A stretch of DNA of 30,578 nucleotides from a virus, in IMG/VR virus record IMGVR_UViG_3300037010_000058, positions 1-30,578 of that record. One strand, 5' to 3'. The notes under the pieces were generated by a model. The model was not told the origin of the DNA, ran no database searches, and saw nothing but the letters and a program-made list of their open reading frames with translations. The number at the start of each line of letters is the position of its first letter. The stretch's first letter is position 1. The translations under genes and the position numbers were made by a program. Positions 5,715 to 11,934 of this stretch are shown in pieces.

Positions 5715-7069
5715 ACTCCTTCACTGAAAACTTCGCAGTACCTCATAGCATTGACTCTGAACAATCTGTTCTTGGTGGCCTCCTGATTGACAATAATTCC
5801 ATTGATCGGATGGGCGACTTGGCGGAGGAAGCATTCTACGCAGAGGCAAACCGCCTGATATTCCGCGCAATCAAAAAACAAGCTTCTGCTGGCAAGTCTT
5901 GGGATGCAATCACAGTTGCCGAAATGCTGGATGTGCATAAAAAGCTTGATGCCGTTGGTGGTCTTGCTTACATCGGCTCACTTGCTCAGAACGTACCTAG
6001 CTCCGCAAACATTGCCCGTTATGCTGGAATTGTTCGAGAGCATTACACCCGCCGTCAGATTATGGCCGCCGCTGCTGAATTGACTGAAATGGTTCAGCAT
6101 AAGGGCGATGTGGCCGTGGCAATGGACAAAGCGCAATCTGCTCTGCTGGCTATTACAGAAACCGTAAAGACTGACGAGCCACGCAGTATCTCGGATATTT
6201 TCAACGAGCATTTTAATGTTCTTGAAAAGCGTATCGAAGGCGGAACAAAGGGAATCCCAACGGGATTAGACGACTTGGATGAAATCCTGAATGGTGGCTG
6301 GCATCGTGGGCAAGTGATTGTTCTTGCTGCAAGGCCGAGCATGGGCAAGACAGCATTGAGCCTGCATCAAGCAATTCATGCCGCTATCAAGGGCTATGGC
6401 GTTCTGTACTTGTCAATGGAAATGGTAGCGAGTGAATTGGCAGATAGAGCTATTGCCGCGCTTGGACGTGTTCACCTTGGTAGCTTGCTTTCTGGAAAAA
6501 TGAAAGAGGAAGAATGGTCAGGTATTACGGCTGCAACTAGCAAGGTTCAAGATATTGCGCTACATGTACTTGATAAATCTGGCCTGAACTTCTTCCAGCT
6601 TGCAACCTTCGCTCGCCGCCACAAGCGCAAACATGGGCTTGATCTGCTGGTGGTTGACTATCTGCAACTAATGGCCGGTGATTCAGACGACAAGCGCCAC
6701 TCTCAGATTGAGGAAATAACACGCAATCTTAAATCGCTGGCGAAAGAACTTGATATTGCAATCATCCTGCTTTCCCAGCTTTCCCGTAAAACCGAAGAAA
6801 CTCGCCGCCCTAAACTCTCGCACCTGCGAGACTCAGGGTCAATTGAGCAAGATGCTGACGTAGTGCTGTTTATTCACCGCGAAGAGGTTGATACGCCTGA
6901 AACAAATTATAAAAATTACGCAGATATTCATGTTGCAAAAAACAGGCAAGGGGCACTTGGGCGTATTGGCGCGACATATATCGGGCATCAAGTACGTTTT
7001 GAAAACTTTACCGGCCAGCTTCCTGATTGGGACGCGAAGCCAGCACAACAAACAAGGGGGTTTAAATGA
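5711..7069 (+). CDS. dnaB: replicative DNA helicase, DnaB family
   Basis: The 452 residues carry both DnaB domains. The N-terminal helical domain starts PHSIDSEQSVLGGLLIDN. The C-terminal RecA-like ATPase has Walker A AARPSMGKT at 206-214, the LYLSMEM motif, Walker B LLVVDYLQLM, the conserved LLSQLSRKTEETRRPKLSHL stretch and RDSGSIEQDADVVLFIHRE. It unwinds DNA 5'-3' at the replication fork as a hexamer. It overlaps the DUF1376 gene by ATGA, giving the initiator-helicase pair of a lambdoid replication module. Length matches bacterial DnaB and the call is secure. Confidence 0.96.
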   Translation: MNSFTENFAVPHSIDSEQSVLGGLLIDNNSIDRMGDLAEEAFYAEANRLIFRAIKKQASAGKSWDAITVAEMLDVHKKLDAVGGLAYIGSLAQNVPSSANIARYAGIVREHYTRRQIMAAAAELTEMVQHKGDVAVAMDKAQSALLAITETVKTDEPRSISDIFNEHFNVLEKRIEGGTKGIPTGLDDLDEILNGGWHRGQVIVLAARPSMGKTALSLHQAIHAAIKGYGVLYLSMEMVASELADRAIAALGRVHLGSLLSGKMKEEEWSGITAATSKVQDIALHVLDKSGLNFFQLATFARRHKRKHGLDLLVVDYLQLMAGDSDDKRHSQIEEITRNLKSLAKELDIAIILLSQLSRKTEETRRPKLSHLRDSGSIEQDADVVLFIHREEVDTPETNYKNYADIHVAKNRQGALGRIGATYIGHQVRFENFTGQLPDWDAKPAQQTRGFK

Positions 7070-7275
7070 GCCAAAACCAAAGACTACTAAATTACCTACA
7101 AAAGCACAGCGGCATACACCCGCTAGAGGCTTGGGTGCAGCTTGGGCTTTGCTGTTTATCAGCAAGAGTTAAAGACTTACGGGATGCCGGTCACAACATC
7201 ACCAGCGAACGCCGCGATGTTTTTAACCAGTTCGGCGAAAAGTGCCGCGTGGATTTTTATAGGTTAGGGGAATGA
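7066..7275 (+). CDS. winged-helix HTH protein (HTH_39-like)
   Basis: This 69-residue protein resembles the small phage winged-helix proteins of the HTH_39 group. QRLLNYLQKHSGIHPLEAW forms the first helices, QLGLCCLSARVKDLRDAGHN the HTH and recognition helix, and ITSERRDVFNQFGEKCRVDF the wing. Such proteins are frequent between the helicase and NinB genes and are thought to bind DNA, but their targets are unknown. ATGA overlaps join it to dnaB before and ninB after. Confidence 0.7.
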   Translation: MSQNQRLLNYLQKHSGIHPLEAWVQLGLCCLSARVKDLRDAGHNITSERRDVFNQFGEKCRVDFYRLGE

Positions 7276-7694
7276 GATTAAACCGTGAATTCAAAGTTAC
7301 TGGTGAGCAATCAATCGCAGCCATTAACTCAATCATCCAAAGTAACTGGAAGCCGATGAATGAGTCAGGCACTCCGTTATTTGTGATTATCACCAGTACG
7401 GAAGAGAAGCGCCGGGCTCAACAGAATAAATATTACTGGGCTGTGGTGATTCGCTCAATTGCTGAACAGGCTTGGGTTGGTGGCAAGCAATTCAGCACGG
7501 AAGCCTGGCATGAGCTGTTTGCTCAGATGTACGGCGTGCACAAGGATGTAACGCTGCCGCACGGTGAGGTTGTGACTAAGCGGCTATCGACCACTGAAAT
7601 GAAAGTGCGTGAGTTTTCAGAATTTACCGAAAAAGTAACGGCATACGGAGCGCTTGAGCTTGGTGTGAGATTCCCGGCACAGGAGCATTTTTAA
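7272..7694 (+). CDS. ninB: NinB-type recombination protein
   Basis: The 140-residue protein matches NinB (lambda Orf). Visible motifs are TSTEEKRRAQQNKYYWAVVI (about residues 39-58), FSTEAWHELFAQMYGV (about 74-89) and LSTTEMKVREFSEFTEKVTAYGA in the C-terminal half. In lambda, Orf binds single-stranded DNA and SSB and acts as a recombination mediator supplying RecFOR-like functions, so here it could work with the RecT/YqaJ/SSB set of the leftward operon. It overlaps the preceding gene by ATGA and the next by TAATG. Confidence 0.9.
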   Translation: MRLNREFKVTGEQSIAAINSIIQSNWKPMNESGTPLFVIITSTEEKRRAQQNKYYWAVVIRSIAEQAWVGGKQFSTEAWHELFAQMYGVHKDVTLPHGEVVTKRLSTTEMKVREFSEFTEKVTAYGALELGVRFPAQEHF

Positions 7695-7948
7695 TGAACC
7701 AAAGCTACAGCAAAAAAGAGAGGGCGCACATTGCGAGAGTTAAAGAACTTAATTGCTCAGTGTGTAACGCATCGGCTCCGAGCGATGCACATCACATCCG
7801 GCAGGACAATCCTTACACCTGCATTGCTTTATGCAAATCATGCCACCAAGACCCGCATAACGGTATCCATGGGCGTAAAGCAATTTGGGATGTGTACCGG
7901 ATAGACGAGCTAACAGCTTTAACAATTACATTTACAAGGTTGCTATGA
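7694..7948 (+). CDS. HNH/Ref-like zinc-binding nuclease-family protein
   Basis: This compact 84-residue protein has C-S-V-C (about residues 23-26) followed by SDAHHIRQ, then CIALCKSCHQDPHNGIHG. This beta-beta-alpha metal arrangement of two CxxC pairs and clustered histidines is that of small phage HNH proteins related to P1 Ref. Ref cuts DNA in a RecA-dependent way, so a role in recombination or packaging is likely here. It starts in the ninB stop (TAATG) and ends in an ATGA overlap. Family fairly sure; enzyme activity inferred. Confidence 0.78.
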   Translation: MNQSYSKKERAHIARVKELNCSVCNASAPSDAHHIRQDNPYTCIALCKSCHQDPHNGIHGRKAIWDVYRIDELTALTITFTRLL

Positions 7949-8163
7949 GCTTAATCCCCGAAGAACTAGAGCCAATGCCTGATGCAATAGATCAGGGATG
8001 CAGGAACGAACAAAGAATAATTGACAGTATCATAAACGAAGCTAGAAACAAGGCCGCAGCAATTGAGCCAGGTGTGCCCGGTGAATGTATCCAGTGTGGT
8101 GAAGATATGCCAAGACTGGTTCGGAGAATATGTTGCAGATGCAGGGATAAATACCAACGATGA
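7945..8163 (+). CDS. DksA/TraR-like C4 zinc-finger protein (72 aa)
   Basis: The start is the ATG at 7945 (MSLIPEELEPMPDAIDQ), which overlaps the preceding stop as ATGA; an upstream start at 7885 would lie entirely within the HNH gene. The C-terminus has ECIQCGEDMPRLVRRICCRC, spacing that fits the four-cysteine finger of the TraR/DksA family, after an acidic helical N-terminus. Phage TraR-type proteins bind in the secondary channel of RNA polymerase and change promoter choice. That function is plausible here but inferred from the finger alone. Confidence 0.65.
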   Translation: MSLIPEELEPMPDAIDQGCRNEQRIIDSIINEARNKAAAIEPGVPGECIQCGEDMPRLVRRICCRCRDKYQR

Positions 8164-8315
8164 AGTGCTTGAAGTGTAAAAACATGGCAACCAAGACCAC
8201 ACCAAAGCCTGCGCAGTTTCTTTTGTACGGATGCAGGGAAAAGAAAATGCAGTTCGGGGTGTATAGCGACATGATGAAAATAAAGACGCATGAAAATTGT
8301 AAGGAGTTCAAATGA
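8160..8315 (+). CDS. cysteine-rich micro-protein (51 aa)
   Basis: A complete frame from ATG 8160 to TGA 8315 fills the gap between two other genes, with ATGA overlaps at both ends, which strongly suggests a real gene. The product begins MKCLKCKNMATKTTPKP and has a CxxC pair (C3, C6) plus C25 and C47, enough for one zinc site. It is basic. No family is recognised; small zinc-knuckle proteins of this kind are common in nin-type regions. Confidence 0.65.
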   Translation: MKCLKCKNMATKTTPKPAQFLLYGCREKKMQFGVYSDMMKIKTHENCKEFK

Positions 8316-8689
8316 GAAAGACTGGTCGAAAAATTAAAACAATCGCTTGCTTGCCAAAAGGTGTGAGGCGTGACACGAAATGGGAGCTGCCAATTCGCAT
8401 GGCTATGGAATCCATTGCCAATGGCAAGATAACCCAGATTCAGTATGACGACATGAAAACGCTATCTGAAATGACCAGAAGAACAACGGACGAGCCGCAT
8501 CTTGTTAAACATGCTGACAGTCTGGACAGGATTTTAAAGCTGGTAGGCGAAAGAGGTGGGTTTTCAACAGGAAATGAAGCGGCAAGTTGCCGTGCCAGTG
8601 TCAAGGTATTGCTCGACCATATCGCCGGAGTGCATAACTCAGTTATCGCAAAAGTTTCAATGGATGCAATCAGGGAGGCCACATGTTAA
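8312..8689 (+). CDS. hypothetical protein (125 aa), nin-region type
   Basis: I do not recognise this protein. It starts very basic (MRKTGRKIKTIACLPKGVRR), continues with a helical stretch (KWELPIRMAMESIANGKITQ), and ends with a helix-rich segment around CRASVKVLLDHIAGVHN. It overlaps the genes on both sides by 4-7 bases, so it belongs to the early operon. The basic start and helical body would fit a nucleic-acid-binding or regulatory protein, which is a guess from composition. Confidence 0.6.
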   Translation: MRKTGRKIKTIACLPKGVRRDTKWELPIRMAMESIANGKITQIQYDDMKTLSEMTRRTTDEPHLVKHADSLDRILKLVGERGGFSTGNEAASCRASVKVLLDHIAGVHNSVIAKVSMDAIREATC

Positions 8690-8886
8690 AAAATATACTA
8701 CCACTGACCAAAGAAGATGAACCTAATCAAGATTGGAGTTCATATCATATTGACATTATGAAGCTGAACAGAGAGCGCTTCGACTGCTTAAATGCTGGCA
8801 AGTACCATGATGCACACACTTTATGGTTCCGTATTGCTGATTTAGAGATAGATCTACGGAACGCTATTTGCGCGGGGATCAAATGA
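8683..8886 (+). CDS. small hypothetical protein (67 aa)
   Basis: An acidic helical protein of unknown family. Residues 23-60 (HIDIMKLNRERFDCLNAGKY, then LWFRIADLEIDLRNAI) look like a two-helix hairpin. Its ATG overlaps the end of the previous gene, and its stop overlaps the 32-aa membrane gene by ATGA. Only the operon context supports a role in the early programme. Confidence 0.55.
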   Translation: MLKNILPLTKEDEPNQDWSSYHIDIMKLNRERFDCLNAGKYHDAHTLWFRIADLEIDLRNAICAGIK

Positions 8887-8981
8887 ATAATTGGATAATT
8901 TTACTTATAGGTGTTTACCTTGGCGCGAATCTCGGCATAGTAATATCCACTCTTTTGATTATAAGTAGGGCAGATAAATGA
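8883..8981 (+). CDS. single-pass membrane micro-protein (32 aa)
   Basis: The frame ATG 8883 to TGA 8981 bridges two genes with ATGA overlaps on each side. The product starts MNNWIILLIGVYLGANLG and is one hydrophobic helix (about residues 4-27) with a short polar end, SRADK. It is a predicted inner-membrane peptide. Possible roles include exclusion or modulating a host membrane protein; holin activity is unlikely without partner lysis genes nearby. Confidence 0.55.
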   Translation: MNNWIILLIGVYLGANLGIVISTLLIISRADK

Positions 8982-9265
8982 TCGCGGCCCGTACCGATGC
9001 AAACCATAAGGAGATAGTCGCGGCCTTCCGAAAGTTTGGATGTTCAGTGCTACAGCTTCATACAGTTGGGAAAGGTTGCCCAGATTTATGTATTGGCCTT
9101 AATAAAAAATCCGTACTCGTTGAAGTAAAAGACGGTGCAAAGGTTAAAAGCGCCAGATCACTAACAAAGGATGAGCAAAAATTCCATGATGAATGGAAGG
9201 GTAGTTTATTTGTGGTTGAGGGATTGAGCGACGTAATTTCACTGGTGAAGGGATTAGAGCGATGA
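8978..9265 (+). CDS. VRR-NUC / Holliday-junction-resolvase-like nuclease
   Basis: The 95-residue protein is a minimal PD-(D/E)XK nuclease of the VRR-NUC/Hjc-like type. E12 lies in the NHKEIVAAFRKFG helix, then GKGCPDLCIGL supplies the Asp, and SVLVEVKDG the E-x-K. SLTKDEQKFHDEW is typical of the phage branch. In lambdoid phages such an enzyme often replaces Rap or RusA and resolves branched DNA before packaging. It overlaps its neighbours by ATGA. Fold secure; exact substrate inferred. Confidence 0.82.
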   Translation: MIAARTDANHKEIVAAFRKFGCSVLQLHTVGKGCPDLCIGLNKKSVLVEVKDGAKVKSARSLTKDEQKFHDEWKGSLFVVEGLSDVISLVKGLER

Positions 9266-9360
9266 AAGCTAATAATCTACTGATTCAAGCTGCCGAAGTA
9301 ATGCAGGCAATAAGGGGTGGGGATATATCTGTTGATGTGCAACCAATAGTGAGGGTGTGA
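9262..9360 (+). CDS. micro-protein (32 aa), hypothetical
   Basis: ATG 9262 to TGA 9360 overlaps both neighbours (ATGA before, TGATG after). The product, MKANNLLIQAAEVMQAIRGG followed by a short beta-like tail, is unrecognised. Its existence rests on exact fit into the overlapping operon rather than on similarity. Confidence 0.45.
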   Translation: MKANNLLIQAAEVMQAIRGGDISVDVQPIVRV

Positions 9361-9728
9361 TGAAAAAAGATTTTAGAGCGCGTAATTTGAGGATATTTGG
9401 CTGGGCAATAAACGGAACTCCACTTTCTGAGTGTGCATTTAGGACTGGAATTTCTACAGAAAGAGCGAGATACATATTTCACGATATAAGGCGAGCTATT
9501 AAATCTGGAATATGTACCGAACTTGACGAAAGATTTCAACTCTTTCAAGAAAGGTCTTTATATGAGATGCGTAAGAAAAATCTGTTTTGGCTTTGCGAGT
9601 CGGTAAAGCTTAAATCTGCGTGGATGCGAGAAGATTCTTGGGGAAATGCGGTGCAAACGTGGATTTCAAGTCCCGGGTTCGCGTGGTTAAAAGATCAAAA
9701 AAATGGTAAATATGAAAGCTGCCCATAA
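9360..9728 (+). CDS. HTH protein, candidate late-gene regulator (122 aa)
   Basis: Residues about 8-45 (NLRIFGWAINGTPLSECAFR, then TGISTERARYIFHDIRRAIK) look like an HTH of the kind found in sigma-factor region 4. The rest is basic and Trp-rich (FWLCESVKLKSAWMREDSW). It is the last gene of the rightward early operon and lies directly before the putative late promoter and terminase, the position of Q-type antiterminators or late activators in lambdoid phages. The start at ATG 9360 is preferred to an adjacent GTG at 9357. No family is certain. Confidence 0.55.
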   Translation: MKKDFRARNLRIFGWAINGTPLSECAFRTGISTERARYIFHDIRRAIKSGICTELDERFQLFQERSLYEMRKKNLFWLCESVKLKSAWMREDSWGNAVQTWISSPGFAWLKDQKNGKYESCP

Positions 9729-9758
9729 TGCAGCGAGGATGGAGAAAAACGGGTTAAT

Positions 9759-9787
9759 ATGACAGGCGGGATATTGTGATATATTAT
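9759..9787 (+). promoter_or_regulatory. putative late promoter before terminase
   Basis: ATGACA (9759-9764), 17 bases, then TATTAT (9782-9787) lie 30 bases before the small terminase gene, in the only sizeable gap between early and late genes. The -35 box is one base off TTGACA. It is the best candidate for the start of the late transcript. Confidence 0.5.
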
Positions 9788-9818
9788 AAAAGCAACAACG
9801 GAAACCAGCGAGGATGAT

Positions 9819-10082
9819 ATGGCAGCAACTATTAGAAAAACCAGACAGGACGAGGTAAGAGCGAAAATAAAATCCGGTAATTTGATTAATAGGCTCGAGA
9901 AACACATTGGCGGAGAAATAACCCTTGAAAACAGCCAGATAAAGGCTATCGAAATATTATTGGATAGATCAATACCAAAATTATCAAGTGTTGAATTGAC
10001 AGGAGAGAATGGAGGCGCTGTTAAATTTGAGGTAACCGCCCCTTGGCTAACTAAATCAGTAGCAGATCGTAACAAAGGATAA
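9819..10082 (+). CDS. terS: terminase small subunit (probable)
   Basis: The 87-residue protein lies immediately before the large terminase and overlaps it by TAATG. Its middle, RLEKHIGGEITLENSQIKAI followed by EILLDRSIPKL, is typical of a small-terminase group whose members often continue into a short C-terminal segment (here VTAPWLTKSVADRNKG) thought to contact the large subunit. It is shorter than most small terminases and has no clear N-terminal HTH, only a basic start (RKTRQDEVRAKIKS). It should recognise the packaging site. The start follows GCGAGGAT. Confidence 0.72.
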   Translation: MAATIRKTRQDEVRAKIKSGNLINRLEKHIGGEITLENSQIKAIEILLDRSIPKLSSVELTGENGGAVKFEVTAPWLTKSVADRNKG

Positions 10083-11407
10083 TGGCTGGGATTAACGAAT
10101 ATGAGCCTAGAGGTCAGTTTATTGATTTTCATAATCGGACTAATCGGTGGGCGATATTAGTTTGTCATAGACGGGCAGGTAAAACAGTTGCTTGTGTTGC
10201 AGAGCTTGTACTATCCGCACTATTCACCTCGAAGCAAGATGCTAGATTTGCGTATATCGCCCCGCTTTACAATCAGGCAAAAGACGTAGCATGGCTTTAC
10301 GTCAAAAATCTCACTCAAGATATACCAGGCATCAAATACAATGAGGCAGAGTTACGCGCAGACTTCCCAAATGGGGCAAGGGTAAGGTTATACGGCGCTG
10401 ATAACCCTGATCGGCTGCGTGGTTTGTATGTGGATGGTATTATTCTTGATGAATACGCTGATATGAAACCTAGTATGTGGGGAGAGGTTGTTCGGCCTGC
10501 ATTGTCAGACCGCAAAGGATGGGCAGTGTTTATTGGTACGCCAAAAGGCCATAACGCATTTTACGATTTGTGGCAGCGCACAGAATCATTAGTTGACTGG
10601 TTTAGGCTTCTACTAAAGGCAAGTGATTCAGGATTGGTTGATGTGGCGGAGTTGGCTGCTGCCAAGTGTGAGATGACCGATGACCAATACGAGCAGGAAT
10701 TCGAATGTTCATTCCAAGCAGCTATACAAGGTGCGTATTATGGTAAAGAACTAAATATAGCCCTATCTGACGGTAGAATAACCAAAGTAGAATATGACCC
10801 AGATGTTAATGTTTACGCCAGCTTCGACATTGGATGGTCAGACGACACATCAATTTGGTGGTATCAGATTGTTAATGGTGAGATTCACGTAATCGACCAT
10901 TTCGCTACAAATGGGGAAAATGTGCTATTTTATGTTGAAAAACTAAAGGAAAAGGGGTATAAATACGCTCAGTTCGGTGGCAAGCCTTTTGTGTGGCTAC
11001 CGCATGATGCTAGAGCTAAGACACTAGCAGCAGCAGGTAAATCTGTTCAGCAACAATTCTTAGAGTCTGGATTCGCTAGTCGCATAGTGCCGGATTTAAG
11101 TTTGCAAGATGGCATTCAAGCAGTTAGGATGACGCTGCCCTTGTGTTGGTTTGATCGGGATAACTGTAAAGATGGGTTGAATAGTCTTAGCTTGTATCGC
11201 AGGGAGTTTGACGAAAATAAAAAGGTGTTTAGAGATAAGCCACTTCACGATTGGACAAGCCACGATGCGGATAGCTTTCGGATGTTAGCAGTAGCATGGC
11301 GAGAAGAGATGAAGCCAAAGCCAATACCTGCACCAAAATATTCAACTGAGCAAACCATCGCTGATTTGATAAAGAATCAAAGAAACAAGCGTATTAATGA
11401 TGATTAA
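10082..11407 (+). CDS. terL: terminase large subunit
   Basis: The 441-residue packaging motor has Walker A CHRRAGKT at 28-35, Walker B IILDE at 120-124 and a coupling motif VFIGTPKGHN. A RNase-H-like nuclease domain begins at YASFDIGWSDDTS (catalytic Asp about 249) and ends near HDADSFRMLAVAW (about 394-406). It cuts concatemers and pumps DNA through the portal into the prohead. It overlaps terS by one base. Length and motifs are complete and the call is secure. Confidence 0.95.
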   Translation: MAGINEYEPRGQFIDFHNRTNRWAILVCHRRAGKTVACVAELVLSALFTSKQDARFAYIAPLYNQAKDVAWLYVKNLTQDIPGIKYNEAELRADFPNGARVRLYGADNPDRLRGLYVDGIILDEYADMKPSMWGEVVRPALSDRKGWAVFIGTPKGHNAFYDLWQRTESLVDWFRLLLKASDSGLVDVAELAAAKCEMTDDQYEQEFECSFQAAIQGAYYGKELNIALSDGRITKVEYDPDVNVYASFDIGWSDDTSIWWYQIVNGEIHVIDHFATNGENVLFYVEKLKEKGYKYAQFGGKPFVWLPHDARAKTLAAAGKSVQQQFLESGFASRIVPDLSLQDGIQAVRMTLPLCWFDRDNCKDGLNSLSLYRREFDENKKVFRDKPLHDWTSHDADSFRMLAVAWREEMKPKPIPAPKYSTEQTIADLIKNQRNKRINDD

Positions 11408-11436
11408 CCCCGCCGTGATGGTGGCAAGGAGGAAAT

Positions 11437-11934
11437 ATGGCAATCGGTGACGCACCAAATGATATATATCATAATGGGAACTTCTACAACCGCAATGGCA
11501 CACAAGTAAGTGGTATATCAGATTTAATCGTCGTATCTTCCACGCGTGTAATGACCAATGGAGATATAATTTTTACAGCACAGGGAGACGTTACATTCCA
11601 CGATCTTGTTTCTGAGTGTATAACTGCTAACGACGCGACTTTAACAACAGTTCAATATTCGATCACCCCGACAGTCGGAAGTGCAACAGCAATATCAGGT
11701 GTATCTGGTAGCTTGGCAAGTGTCACTGCTGGAACGATAGTAACGGTAGTTGGTGATGCACTTACAACATCTCCAACTATATCTGCTACTGGTGTTGGTT
11801 TATCTCAAGCAGCACGAGGGATATTCTTCCCTTCTGGCACTCTAACCCTGGTCATTGCTACCGGCCCAACAACTGGAACATGGAGACATTACCTAAGATA
11901 CTCTCCTGCTGAACCTGGCGCGGTAGTTGTGTAA
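11437..11934 (+). CDS. putative virion protein (165 aa)
   Basis: Not recognised by family. It is Thr/Ser/Val/Gly-rich and beta-rich (TVQYSITPTVGSATAISGVS, VTAGTIVTVVGDALTTS), ending in GTWRHYLRYSPAEPGAVVV, composition usual for head decoration or fibre-base proteins. A strong AAGGAGG ribosome site precedes ATG 11437, and its stop overlaps the portal start (TAATG). Expression at high level with the portal suggests a structural protein. Confidence 0.65.
   Translation: MAIGDAPNDIYHNGNFYNRNGTQVSGISDLIVVSSTRVMTNGDIIFTAQGDVTFHDLVSECITANDATLTTVQYSITPTVGSATAISGVSGSLASVTAGTIVTVVGDALTTSPTISATGVGLSQAARGIFFPSGTLTLVIATGPTTGTWRHYLRYSPAEPGAVVV

Noticed and set aside
7885-7944. Longer N-terminus for the DksA/TraR-like gene
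   Set aside because: It would lie wholly inside the HNH/Ref-like gene, while ATG 7945 gives the usual ATGA overlap of this operon.
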